From NCBI GenBank assembly GCA_014584315.1, contig JACTNA010000018.1, positions 186,001 to 250,000 of the forward strand: DNA of 64,000 nucleotides, in the 5' to 3' direction. Shown in pieces: positions 41,773 through 49,626 of the stretch; positions within the stretch are counted from its first letter, which is position 1; each line of letters starts with the position of its first letter. The stretch comes from Planctomycetota bacterium (lineage in GTDB: Bacteria; Planctomycetota; Phycisphaerae; Phycisphaerales; UBA1924). The position numbers and the translations under genes are program-made. Below the pieces are notes generated by a model that ran no database searches, was not told where the DNA came from, and worked only from the letters and a program-made list of their open reading frames with translations.

Positions 41773-43218
41773 ATGGCGAGCATCGGATGGGAAGGCAAGC
41801 GGGCGCGCATCGTGTTCCGCGATTCTGCGGGGAAGCAGCAAACCCTGCGGCTGGGCGAGTGTCCGAAGGACTACGCGAGAAGCGCGAAAATGGCGATCGG
41901 GCATCTCGTGATCGCCAAGCGGCATGGGAGCGTGCCCCACCCCGACGCGGTGCGCTGGCTGGGCGGCATCGACGACGTGCTGTACGCCCGCGTCGCGGCG
42001 CTGGGGTTGTGCCAGCCACGGGAGGGCGCGGCGGTGGTGACGCTGGGCGCCTTGCTCGACCGATTCGACGCGGCGGGTGCGGTGAAGCCGACGACGCAGT
42101 ACAAATACCGCCAAGTCGCGGACAGTCTGCGGGCGTTTCTGGGCGCGGATGCCCCGCTGGCGTCAATCACGCCGGCCCACGCCGACAACTGGCGCAAGTC
42201 GATCGCCGAAGCGAAGGCGAACCCCGACGACAAGACCGAGCCGGCCAAGACTCTGGCCCGCGCCACCGTCGCCAAGCGGGTTGTGATCGCAAAGAGTGTG
42301 TTTCGGAAGGCGGTGCGGTGGGGGTTGATCGCGTCCAATCCGTTCGCCGACCTGCGGGCCGGTTCACAATCGAACCCCGATCGCGCGTTCTACGTCACCG
42401 TCGAAACCATCCGGGCGATCCTTGCGGTGTGCCCCGATGACCAATGGCGGGCGATCGTGGCCCTGTCGCGGTTCGCCGGGTTGCGATGCCCTTCCGAAAT
42501 CGTGGCCCTGCGGTGGGGTGACGTGAACTGGGAACGCGGGCGGCTGATGGTGCGATCGGTCAAGACCGAAGGGCACGAAGGCCACGCGGTACGGGTGGTC
42601 CCGATCGCCCCCGAGTTGCGCCCGATCCTGCAAGACCTGTTCGACCGCGCCGAAGTCGGGGTGGAAGCGGTTGTACCCCGGCTGCGCGATCCGGCGATGA
42701 ACCTGCGGACCCAGTTTGAGCGAATCATCGCCAAGGCGAGCGTGAAGCCCTGGCCCCGGCTGTTCCACAACATGCGGGCATCATGCGCGACGGATTGGGT
42801 GGAGCGGTTCCCCGTCCACGTTGTCGCGGGCTGGTTGGGGCATAGCCCGATGATCGCGGCCCAACACTACCTGCAAACCCGCGATGCACACTTCGACCTT
42901 GCGGCGGGTGTTGGGGGTGTCGGGAAGGCGGCAGCAAATCCGGCAACACACACGCGCCAAAGCGCGCCCACGGCGTCAAAGCCCAAAACACAAAACCCCG
43001 AAATCCCTGCGGAAATGGTGGGGTGTGGTGTCGGGTGTGACCCGGTGGAATATGGGAAAGTGCCCCCCGAAGGACTCGAACAGCGGGGCGGGCGGCTTTC
43101 GTGGGTCGCCCTCCGCCGACAGGCCACAGTATACCCCCGATCCGCCGCGGCGGGGACGAGCCTGGCAGCCAGAGGCCGAAGGCACCCCCGCATTGACTGC
43201 CCCCACCCCTCCGCGTAG
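41773..43218 (+). CDS. int: Tyrosine integrase; C-terminus crosses the attachment core
   Basis: 481 residues. A SAM-like DNA-binding domain (~90-190) is followed by the catalytic domain with Arg in SRFAGLRCPSE (~237), Lys in VKTEGHEGH (~262), HNMR (~332-335), His in GHSPMIAAQHY (~356) and the nucleophile Tyr just after it (~366). Residues ~430-436 (VPPEGLE) are the translated attachment core. The remaining ~45 residues (from QRGGRLSW) are encoded by chromosomal DNA to the right of the core. In the circular element the frame would instead end HLRFPSGN...SWRR, stopping at 35544. Confidence 0.9.
   Translation: MASIGWEGKRARIVFRDSAGKQQTLRLGECPKDYARSAKMAIGHLVIAKRHGSVPHPDAVRWLGGIDDVLYARVAALGLCQPREGAAVVTLGALLDRFDAAGAVKPTTQYKYRQVADSLRAFLGADAPLASITPAHADNWRKSIAEAKANPDDKTEPAKTLARATVAKRVVIAKSVFRKAVRWGLIASNPFADLRAGSQSNPDRAFYVTVETIRAILAVCPDDQWRAIVALSRFAGLRCPSEIVALRWGDVNWERGRLMVRSVKTEGHEGHAVRVVPIAPELRPILQDLFDRAEVGVEAVVPRLRDPAMNLRTQFERIIAKASVKPWPRLFHNMRASCATDWVERFPVHVVAGWLGHSPMIAAQHYLQTRDAHFDLAAGVGGVGKAAANPATHTRQSAPTASKPKTQNPEIPAEMVGCGVGCDPVEYGKVPPEGLEQRGGRLSWVALRRQATVYPRSAAAGTSLAARGRRHPRIDCPHPSA
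42927..42948 (+). repeat. Internal 22-bp repeat, right copy (candidate arm-type site)
   Basis: Identical to 35452-35473, located 112 bp inside the right core and within the integrase frame (translated AAANPAT). Confidence 0.6.
43061..43082. repeat. attR core, tRNA-3'-end-like
   Basis: Identical to 35390-35411. It lies inside the integrase gene. The DNA to its right is chromosomal and leads to rpmF. Confidence 0.75.
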
Positions 43219-43278
43219 CGTTGCGGTCCCCGGGCGGGCCTCTGTTCTGCCGGTCGGGTGCTTCCCGGAGTCGCCACC

Positions 43279-43479
43279 ATGCTTCCCACCCATCGCCAGA
43301 GCCACGGCCGATCCCGCCGACGCCGCTCGCACCACGCCCTGCGTCCCGAGCGACCCACCGTCTGCCCCCTCAGCGGCATGCCCAAACTCCCCCACCGGGC
43401 CTGCAAGGAGTCCGGCTACGTCCGTCCGGGCCTGCGCATCCGCGTGCCCAAACTCGGGATCGGGACGCCCAGAGACTGA
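43279..43479 (+). CDS. rpmF: Ribosomal protein L32 (bL32), zinc-site variant
   Basis: 66 residues with the L32 core SRRRRSHHALRPERPTVCPL and KLPHRACKESGYV, placed directly before plsX as in the widespread rpmF-plsX order. Normal zinc-type L32 has CPxCG and CPxCG; here they are CPLSG and CKESG, so only one Cys of each pair remains and zinc binding is unlikely. The N-terminus (MLPTHRQSHGRSR) is also unusual: the common MAVPKRRTS is replaced. The C-terminal extension RPGLRIRVPKLG is longer than usual. Confidence 0.75.
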   Translation: MLPTHRQSHGRSRRRRSHHALRPERPTVCPLSGMPKLPHRACKESGYVRPGLRIRVPKLGIGTPRD

Positions 43480-43487
43480 GAGACAGC

Positions 43488-44522
43488 ATGAGGCTGGCCA
43501 TCGACGTGATGGGCGGCGATCACGCGCCCGACGCCATCCTGAAGGGATGCGTGGACGCGCTCCCGATCCTCGCCCCCGACGACCACCTCGCCCTCGTCGG
43601 CCCGCCACGCATCATCGAGGACTACCTGCACGAACGCGGCGTCCGCGACCCGCGGCTCTCGATCGAGTCGGCCGAGCAGGTCATCACCATGGATGACTCG
43701 CCCGCCAAGGCCGTCCGGGCCAAGCCCGAGTCCTCCATCGTCAAAATGGCCCTCCTCGGCTCGCGCAAGCACGAACGCCCCGCCGACGTCGTCCTCTCAG
43801 CCGGCAACACCGGCGCCTGCGTCTCCGCCGCCATCATGCACATGAAGCGGCTCCCCGGCGTCCACCGCCCGGGCATCGCCGTCACCATCCCCGCCTTCCA
43901 CGGCCCAGTCGTCCTCTGCGATGCCGGCGCGAACCCCGAACCGCGACCCTCGCACCTCTGGCAGTACGGCCTCATGGCCGAGACCTACTCCCGCGTCGTC
44001 CTCGGCATCGCCAGCCCGCGCGTCGGCGTCATGAACATCGGCGCGGAGGAGGGCAAAGGCTCCGACCTCGTCCGCGAGACACGCGACCTCCTCCGCAAAA
44101 CCCCCGGCATGAACTTCGTCGGATACGTCGAGGGCCGCGACTTCTTCGACGGCGTCGCCGACGTCATCGTCACCGACGGCTTCGTCGGCAACACGCTCCT
44201 CAAGATGGCCGAGGGTCTTGCCAAGAGCCTCTTCACAGCCATCGCCCACGAAGTCCTCGCCGCCGACCCCGAACTCGCCATGCAGTTCGAGCCGATCGTC
44301 AAGCGCATCTACACCAAGAACGACTACCACGAGTACGGCGGCGCGCCCCTCCTGGGCGTCAACGGCGGCTTCTTCATCGCGCACGGCTCGAGCGAAGCGC
44401 GTACCATCCGGGCCGCGGTCCGGAACTGCCGCGACTTCGTCTCCAGCCACGTCAACGAGGCGATCGTGGCCCGGCTGGACGAAGTCGCGCACCTCGCCGA
44501 ACCGCAACGGGAGCACGCATGA
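43488..44522 (+). CDS. plsX: Phosphate acyltransferase PlsX
   Basis: 344 residues. PlsX makes acyl-phosphate from acyl-ACP for phospholipid synthesis. Motifs: MRLAIDVMGGDHAPDAILKG at the start, VLSAGNTGACVSAAI, VVLCDAGANPEPRP, VGVMNIGAEEGKGS and VIVTDGFVGNTLLKMAEG. It starts 8 nt after rpmF and its stop overlaps the fabH start (ATGA), so they are co-translated. Confidence 0.95.
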   Translation: MRLAIDVMGGDHAPDAILKGCVDALPILAPDDHLALVGPPRIIEDYLHERGVRDPRLSIESAEQVITMDDSPAKAVRAKPESSIVKMALLGSRKHERPADVVLSAGNTGACVSAAIMHMKRLPGVHRPGIAVTIPAFHGPVVLCDAGANPEPRPSHLWQYGLMAETYSRVVLGIASPRVGVMNIGAEEGKGSDLVRETRDLLRKTPGMNFVGYVEGRDFFDGVADVIVTDGFVGNTLLKMAEGLAKSLFTAIAHEVLAADPELAMQFEPIVKRIYTKNDYHEYGGAPLLGVNGGFFIAHGSSEARTIRAAVRNCRDFVSSHVNEAIVARLDEVAHLAEPQREHA

Positions 44523-45532
44523 CCAGGCCGCAGCCCGCGATCGGCGTCCGCTTCGCGGGCACAGGCTCCGCGGTGCCGGCGCGCGTGCTGACCAACGCCG
44601 ACCTCGAGAAGGTCATGGACACGTCGGACGAGTGGATCGTCCAGCGCACCGGCATCCGCGAGCGGCACATCCACGACCCCGACGCGGGCGAGGGCACCGC
44701 GCCCCTCGGCGCTGAGGCTCTCACCAAGGCCATGGCCGAGGCCGGCGTCACCGCGCCTGAACTCGACCTCATCATCGCCGCAACCATGACGCCCGACATG
44801 CCCACGCCCGGCGTCGCCTGCACGATCGCCGACCGTGTCGGCGCGGGCCAAATCCCCGCCTTCGACATCTCCGCCGCCTGCTCCGGCTTCGTCTACGCCC
44901 TCAACGTCGCCGAATCCATGATGCGCACAGGCGGCTTCCACACCGTCGGCCTCGTCGGCGCGGACTGCCTCTCTCGCCACGCCGATTACTCCACGTTCGG
45001 CCGCGCCACCTCCATCCTCTTCGGCGACGCCGCCGGCGCGGTTGTCCTCCGCCGAACCGACGACGCCTCCAAGGGCCTCCTCGCCCAGATCATGCACTCC
45101 GACGGCGGCGGCGCACGCCACCTCTACATCCCCACGCACCGAGGCCACATGACGCCCGGCGATGAGTTCGACCAGCGCAAACTCGGCGTCGTCCAGATGC
45201 ACGGCCCTGCCGTCTTCAAGTTCGCCGTCGGCACCTTCCCCAACCTCATCGAGGAGACCCTCCGCCGCGCCGGTCTCGCGGCCGAGGACATCGACCACTA
45301 CGTCTGCCACCAGTCCAACTCACGCATCCTCGAGGCCGCCCGCGAACGCTTCGGCCTCCCGCGCGAGAAACTCCACGTCAACATCGACCGCTTCGGCAAC
45401 ACGGTCGCGGCCTCCTGCCCGCTCGTCCTCGACGAACTCAAGCGCAGCGGCCGGCTCCGCGAAGGACACAAGGTCATGTTCCTCGCCTTCGGCGCAGGCC
45501 TCACCTGGGCCAGCAGCCTTTGGCAGTTTTGA
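44519..45532 (+). CDS. fabH: 3-oxoacyl-ACP synthase III
   Basis: 337 residues. FabH condenses an acyl-CoA with malonyl-ACP to start fatty acid synthesis. The Cys-His-Asn triad is visible: Cys in DISAACSGFVYAL (~121), His in VCHQSNSRILE (~264) and Asn in FGNTVAAS (~294). The phosphate-loop region TFGRATSILFGDAAGAVVL is normal. The ATGA overlap with plsX indicates an operon. Confidence 0.95.
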   Translation: MTRPQPAIGVRFAGTGSAVPARVLTNADLEKVMDTSDEWIVQRTGIRERHIHDPDAGEGTAPLGAEALTKAMAEAGVTAPELDLIIAATMTPDMPTPGVACTIADRVGAGQIPAFDISAACSGFVYALNVAESMMRTGGFHTVGLVGADCLSRHADYSTFGRATSILFGDAAGAVVLRRTDDASKGLLAQIMHSDGGGARHLYIPTHRGHMTPGDEFDQRKLGVVQMHGPAVFKFAVGTFPNLIEETLRRAGLAAEDIDHYVCHQSNSRILEAARERFGLPREKLHVNIDRFGNTVAASCPLVLDELKRSGRLREGHKVMFLAFGAGLTWASSLWQF

Positions 45533-45603
45533 GCCGCTCAACCGCCGACGACCAGGAAACTGCGCCATTGCGGCCGCGATTCGTAGCTGGTGCAGCAAGC
45601 CCC

Positions 45604-45609
45604 TACACT
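45604..45609 (+). promoter_or_regulatory. -10-like box (TACACT) of fabD
   Basis: TACACT with a 5-nt gap (CCCCC) to the fabD ATG, in the 82-nt fabH-fabD gap. It suggests a second, internal and leaderless transcript for fabD and the genes after it. Confidence 0.4.
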
Positions 45610-45614
45610 CCCCC

Positions 45615-46577
45615 ATGAACCCCATCGTCCTCCTCTGCCCCGGCCAGGGCGCACAGGCCATCGCCATGGGACGCGCCTGGCACGACGCCTCACCCGAAGC
45701 ACGCGCCGTCTTCGACGACGCCGAACGCATCCTCGGCTCACGCCTCGGCGCACCCCTCCGCTCGCTCTGCTTCGACGGCCCAGCGGACACGCTCAATCGC
45801 ACCGACGTCTCCCAGCCCGCGATCTTCACTGTCTCCGTCGCCTGCCTGCGCGCCCTCTGCGCCGCCTGGTCAGTCTCGCCCGACGAACTCCCCCTCACCG
45901 CCGCCGCCGGACTCTCCCTCGGCGAATACACCGCCCTCCACGCCGCCGGCGCGATCGCCTTCGCCGACGCGCTCGAACTCGTCACCCTCCGCGGCCGCGC
46001 CATGCAGGACGCCGCCGAAGCCACACCCTCCGGCATGGTCGCCCTCATCGGCGCGGACGAGGCCCAGGCCCGCGCCGTCTGCGACGCCGCACGCGCCGCC
46101 GACATCCTCGTCTGCGCCAACTTCAACGCACCAGGCCAGGTCGTCCTCAGCGGCGCGACCGCGGCCTGCGAACGCGCCGTCAAGGCCGCCGAGTCCATGG
46201 GCCTTCGCGCCCAGCCCCTCCCCGTCGCCGGGGCGTTCCACTCGCCGCTCATGGCCCCCGCCGCCGAGCGCCTCGCCGAGGCCCTCGCACGCACGACGAT
46301 CCGCCCCCCACGCTGCCCCGTGCTCTCCAACGTCACCGGTCTGCCCCACGCCCCGCCGGGTGATACGATTGAGGGCGGCGCCGCCGACTCCATCCGCCGC
46401 CGGCTCGTCGAGCAACTCACGCAGCCGGTCCGCTGGGCGGACTGCGGCCGGTGGCTCGCGGCGAACACGAGCGGGGCCGCCATGCACGAACTCGCCCCCG
46501 GCCGGACCCTCGCCGGGCTGATGCGACGGATCGACCGGGGGTTGAAAGTGGAGGCACACGATGTTCCGAGCGAATGA
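45615..46577 (+). CDS. fabD: Malonyl-CoA:ACP transacylase
   Basis: 320 residues. FabD loads malonate onto ACP. GLSLGEYTA carries the nucleophile Ser (~93) and GAFHSPLM the catalytic His (~205); LLCPGQGAQAIAMG is the oxyanion loop. The C-terminal ~30 residues overlap the start of the lipoprotein gene by 17 nt. Confidence 0.94.
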   Translation: MNPIVLLCPGQGAQAIAMGRAWHDASPEARAVFDDAERILGSRLGAPLRSLCFDGPADTLNRTDVSQPAIFTVSVACLRALCAAWSVSPDELPLTAAAGLSLGEYTALHAAGAIAFADALELVTLRGRAMQDAAEATPSGMVALIGADEAQARAVCDAARAADILVCANFNAPGQVVLSGATAACERAVKAAESMGLRAQPLPVAGAFHSPLMAPAAERLAEALARTTIRPPRCPVLSNVTGLPHAPPGDTIEGGAADSIRRRLVEQLTQPVRWADCGRWLAANTSGAAMHELAPGRTLAGLMRRIDRGLKVEAHDVPSE

Positions 46578-47481
46578 ACGGTCCCGCCACGCGGCCCGCG
46601 GTTTCGGCCTCGCGTGCCTCCTCGCCTCCGTCTCTCTCTCCCTCGCAGGGTGCAGCAAGCCCCCGCCCCCCCCTCCGCCGCCGCCGCCCCCCGCGCCGCC
46701 CCCCCCTCCGCCGCCCGAGCCGGTCGACGCACGCGCCGTCGTGCAGGCGCTCAACGCCAGCGCAGCCGTCCACTTCGTCGAATCCCAGGCCCCCGTCGAT
46801 CGCTCGCTCGCCGAGGCCGTCGTCCAACTCGCCGACGCCTTCGCACGCGGCGACGCGAGCGCCGCCCGCCGCATGCTCGACAAGCCCGCCCAAGCCGTCC
46901 TCGACACGCTCGTCGCCTCCGACGAGTGGACCGAAGCCACCGCGCGCATCGAGGCCGTCCGCATCGTCTGGATCGACGACTACGCACGCTTCAGCGAGTC
47001 CCCCACCGCCGCTTCCGTCGCGCTCGCCATCCAGGAGCCGGGCGCGTCCTACATCCTCCGCTGGGACGGCTCGCGCGTCTTCGACTCCTGGGTCTTCGCG
47101 GGCGCGCCGGCCACACCCGAAGTCCGCGTCCGCGCCACGGCCTGGGACGGACTCTCGCAGGCCGACTACGAGTCCGCCGGCGGCATGACCCTCGCCGAAG
47201 GCGCGAACCCCTTCGGCCTCCCCGAAGAGGTCCTCGCGCAACTCCGCGCTATGGGACTCGACCCAGACAACCTCGACCTCGACGCCATCGAGAAGATGCT
47301 CGCCGACATGGGCGACCAACTCCCCGAGGAGGTCGTCCGCCAGATCCGCGAACTCATCCGCAAACTCCGCGACGCGGGCATCACCCCCGCGGCCTCGCCC
47401 GGGGGCACGCAACAGGAAACCGAGCGCGACCCCCGTCGCAAGAACACGCCCGGCGGCCCCATCACCGTCCCCGGCGGCTGA
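46561..47481 (+). CDS. Polyproline lipoprotein inside the fab operon
   Basis: 306 residues. A signal peptide with a clean lipobox (SVSLSLAGCSK, Cys near 31) is followed by about 23 residues that are almost all Pro (two runs split by Ala). The mature domain (~60-220) is alpha/beta with no recognised family; phrases include SDEWTEATARIEAVRIVWID and ASYILRWDGSRVFDSWVF. The C-terminal part has a helical DNLDLDAIEKMLADMGDQLP region and a disordered tail. It overlaps fabD and precedes fabG by 38 nt, so it is co-transcribed. Function unknown. Confidence 0.8.
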   Translation: MFRANERSRHAARGFGLACLLASVSLSLAGCSKPPPPPPPPPPPAPPPPPPPEPVDARAVVQALNASAAVHFVESQAPVDRSLAEAVVQLADAFARGDASAARRMLDKPAQAVLDTLVASDEWTEATARIEAVRIVWIDDYARFSESPTAASVALAIQEPGASYILRWDGSRVFDSWVFAGAPATPEVRVRATAWDGLSQADYESAGGMTLAEGANPFGLPEEVLAQLRAMGLDPDNLDLDAIEKMLADMGDQLPEEVVRQIRELIRKLRDAGITPAASPGGTQQETERDPRRKNTPGGPITVPGG

Positions 47482-47519
47482 TCGACCAACCCCCGACCGC
47501 ACCGCAGGAGAGGCCGAAC

Positions 47520-48269
47520 ATGACCAACGCCGACGACGCCCGCGTGGCGATCGTAACCGGCGCAAGCCGCGGCATCGGCCGCGCCGCCGCACTCCGCCTC
47601 GCACGCGACGGCCGACGCGTTGTCCTCGTGGCCCGCTCCGAAGGCCCCCTCACCGAAGTCCGCGCCGCCATCGAAGAAACCGGCGGCTCCGCTTGGGTCA
47701 AGGCCGTCGACGTCGCCCACGCCGACGCCCTCGCAGCCGCCATCGACGAGGTCGTGAGCGAACTCGGCCGCCTCGACATTCTCGTCAACAACGCCGGCAT
47801 CACGCGCGACAACCTCCTCCTCCGCATGACCGACGCCGAGTGGGACGAGGTCCTCCGCGTCAACCTCACCAGCGCATTCGTCGCCATCCGCGCCGCCGCA
47901 CGTCCCATGATGAAGAACCGCTTCGGCCGTATCGTCAACGTCGGCTCCACCAGCGGCCTGATGGGCAACCCGGGCCAGGCCAACTACGCCGCCGCCAAGG
48001 CCGGCCTCGTCGGACTCACCAAGACCGTCGCCCGCGAACTCGGCTCCAAGGGCATCACCTGCAACCTCATCGCCCCGGGCTTCATCGAAACCGACATGAC
48101 CGCCGGCCTCCCCGACACCGTCGTCGACAAGGTCAAGGACACCATGGCCGTCAAACGCCTCGGCACCCCCGAAGACGTCGCCGCAGCCATCGCCTACGCC
48201 ACCAGCGACGACGCGGGGTACCTCACGGGCCAGGTCATCGCCGTCGACGGTGGGTTGACGATGTACTGA
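47520..48269 (+). CDS. fabG: 3-oxoacyl-ACP reductase
   Basis: 249 residues, a classical short-chain dehydrogenase. The NADPH-binding motif is TGASRGIGRAA, with NNAGITRDNLLLRM, the active-site Ser in VGSTSGLMGNPGQ, Tyr and Lys in NYAAAKAGLVG, and the C-terminal GQVIAVDGGLTMY typical of FabG. A GGAGAGG site lies upstream of the ATG. The acpP gene that usually follows is not found before the repeat array. Confidence 0.94.
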   Translation: MTNADDARVAIVTGASRGIGRAAALRLARDGRRVVLVARSEGPLTEVRAAIEETGGSAWVKAVDVAHADALAAAIDEVVSELGRLDILVNNAGITRDNLLLRMTDAEWDEVLRVNLTSAFVAIRAAARPMMKNRFGRIVNVGSTSGLMGNPGQANYAAAKAGLVGLTKTVARELGSKGITCNLIAPGFIETDMTAGLPDTVVDKVKDTMAVKRLGTPEDVAAAIAYATSDDAGYLTGQVIAVDGGLTMY

Positions 48270-48455
48270 TGAGTGGATGAAGGCAGAGGCGCCCCGGAAC
48301 AGAGCACGAAGCGCAAGCGAGTGCCCGCGCCCGCCAACCCCACGCGCCGCAAACCCCTCCCTCTCCACCCCAGCGGCGTGACTCAACCGCAAGCCACGGG
48401 CAATGCTCCTGGACCCCATCTCCGCTCCGCCAAGTCCTTCAAGAGCGGCCCGATC
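48270..48455 (+). other. Gap after fabG
   Basis: No supported gene. Coding-like density is low, and the stretch leads into the REP array. Confidence 0.35.
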
Positions 48456-48775
48456 TCCTCTGCCCCTTCGGGGCAGTCAGAAAAGAGGCGATCCACGTCC
48501 ACGGGTTTCGCGGCTGCGCCAGTGGCGCAGTGGAACCCGTGGCGCGGATCGGCCTCTCTCCCCCGCCCCGGAGGGGCGCGGGGTTGTAGCCACGGGTGGA
48601 ACGACGCCGCGCCAGCGGCGAGGTGCAACCCGTCGACGCGAGTCCGCATCTCCATTCCCCCGCCCCGGAGGGGCGCGGGGTTGTAGCCACGGGTGGAACG
48701 ACGCCGCGCCAGCGGCGGAGTGGAACCCGTGGCGCGGATCAGCCTCTCTCCTCTGCCCCGGAGGGGCAGAGGGGC
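48456..48775 (+). repeat. REP-like palindrome array downstream of the RAYT gene
   Basis: At least three units: one beginning at 48462 (GCCCCTTCGGGGC) with the long inverted arms CCACGGGTT...AACCCGTGG around 48509-48543, and two nearly identical units of the form CCCCGGAGGGGCGCGGGG, TTGTAGCCACGGGTGGAACG, ACGCCGCGCCAGCGGCG at about 48563-48640 and 48660-48735. A final CCTCTGCCCCGGAGGGGCAG stem closes the array. Each unit can fold on either strand. Confidence 0.85.
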
Positions 48776-48794
48776 TGTCCGCGCGCGGCGTGCG

Positions 48795-49247
48795 TCACTC
48801 AAACACGTAGCGCTCGTCGAACTCTATCCCGTGCAACCGCAGCAGCCGGATCAACTCTGACCTGAAGTCCTCTCTCTCGTGGTGCTCGCGCTGGCCGGCG
48901 ATGTACGCCTTGACCGCGCCTTCCTGCGACTTGCTGACCGTGAAGACGCTGTAACCCTCCTGCCACGCGAACGCGCCGAGCGAGGGGAACGCGTCGTGCA
49001 CCCACTTCGACGATCGCGCCTTCACTGTGCGCATCAGGTCGGACACCGTCGCGTCCGGCCGCCAGCGCAGGTACAAGTGGATGTGGTCTTCGATGCCGCC
49101 GATGTCATACAACACGCCCTTCTCGGCTCGCACGATGCCGCCCATATACGGATAGAGGCGTTCGGCGACGTCCTGTGTGATCCAGGGTTCGCGGCGCTTC
49201 GTGCTGAAGACGAGGTGCAGGAGGATCTGGGAGTAGGTGCCGGGCAT
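48795..49247 (-). CDS. REP-associated tyrosine transposase (RAYT, IS200-like)
   Basis: 150 residues of the Y1-type IS200/RAYT family. The HUH-type metal motif is in IEDHIHLYLRWRPDATVSDL and the catalytic Tyr is in AVKAYIAGQREHHERED, with the usual YIxxQxxHH context. The C-terminus ends HGIEFDERYVFE. RAYTs cut and rejoin single-stranded REP DNA and are thought to spread REP sequences. It lies between two arrays of such repeats. GGAGAAAG precedes the ATG at 49247. The gene appears intact. Confidence 0.92.
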   Translation of the reverse strand: MPGTYSQILLHLVFSTKRREPWITQDVAERLYPYMGGIVRAEKGVLYDIGGIEDHIHLYLRWRPDATVSDLMRTVKARSSKWVHDAFPSLGAFAWQEGYSVFTVSKSQEGAVKAYIAGQREHHEREDFRSELIRLLRLHGIEFDERYVFE

Positions 49248-49273
49248 GGGCTTTCTCCGAATATCGTGGATTC

Positions 49274-49626
49274 CCTCCGCCCCTTCGGGGCGGGATGAGA
49301 ATATCGAACTGCCCCCCACGGGTTTCGCGGCTGCGCCGCGCCACCCGTGGCTACATTCCAACGCCCCTCCGGGGCGAAGAAGGCCACTGCCCCTCAGGGC
49401 CGAGAGTTGGCTGTCTCACCTCCGCCTCGTTCCCCCGCCCCAAAGTCCCGCTCCGTTCCCCCGCCCCAAAGTCCCGCTCCGTTCCCCCGCCCCAAAGTCC
49501 CGCTCCGTTCCCCCGCCCCGAAGGGGCGCACGGCTGTAGCCACGGGTGGAACGACGCCGCGCCAGCGGCGGAGTGCATCCCGTGGGGGCGGATCCGCCTC
49601 TCCCCTCTGCCCGGGAGGGGCAGAGG
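49274..49626. repeat. REP-like palindrome array upstream of the RAYT gene
   Basis: One unit near the gene (about 49276-49375) is inverted relative to the other side: it reads CACGGGTTTCGCGGCTGCGC, then CACCCGTGGCTACA, then CGCCCCTCCGGGGCG. A second unit (about 49515-49600) is in the same orientation as the 48.5-48.7 kb units. Between them is a three-copy 26-bp tandem repeat. Confidence 0.8.
49428..49519 (+). repeat. 26-bp tandem repeat, three full copies plus part
   Basis: The unit begins CGTTCCCCCGCCCC and ends AAAGTCCCGCTC; copies at 49428, 49454 and 49480, and a partial one at 49506-49519 that merges with the next REP hairpin. The copies appear identical, which suggests recent slippage or unequal crossing-over. 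Confidence 0.85.

Larger units (their letters stand above)
35390..43082. mobile_element. Integrated element with tyrosine integrase
   Basis: About 7.7 kb bounded by identical 22-bp direct repeats (35390-35411 and 43061-43082). It contains a Phd-like protein, a zinc-ribbon protein, an HTH protein, two excisionase-like HTH proteins, a DUF3987/TOPRIM replication protein, a TubC-like protein, an XRE regulator and a tyrosine integrase at the right end, all on the plus strand. The plus strand is G-rich (codons ending in G: GCG, CTG, CGG), unlike the C-rich plus strand of the flanks. No capsid, conjugation or obvious cargo genes are seen, so it resembles a small integrative or satellite-like element. 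Confidence 0.85.

Noticed and set aside
35390-43140. tRNA gene at the attachment cores
   Set aside because: The T-loop and acceptor 3' half match a tRNA, but the opposite T-stem half does not pair on either side, the D arm is absent and only a 6/7 acceptor match can be forced at the left core.
45568-45609. Complete sigma-70 promoter (TTGCGG and TACACT) before fabD
   Set aside because: The spacing is 30 nt, far from 16-18; only the -10-like box is kept.
49428-49519. CRISPR array
   Set aside because: The 26-bp units are directly adjacent without spacers, and no cas genes are present.
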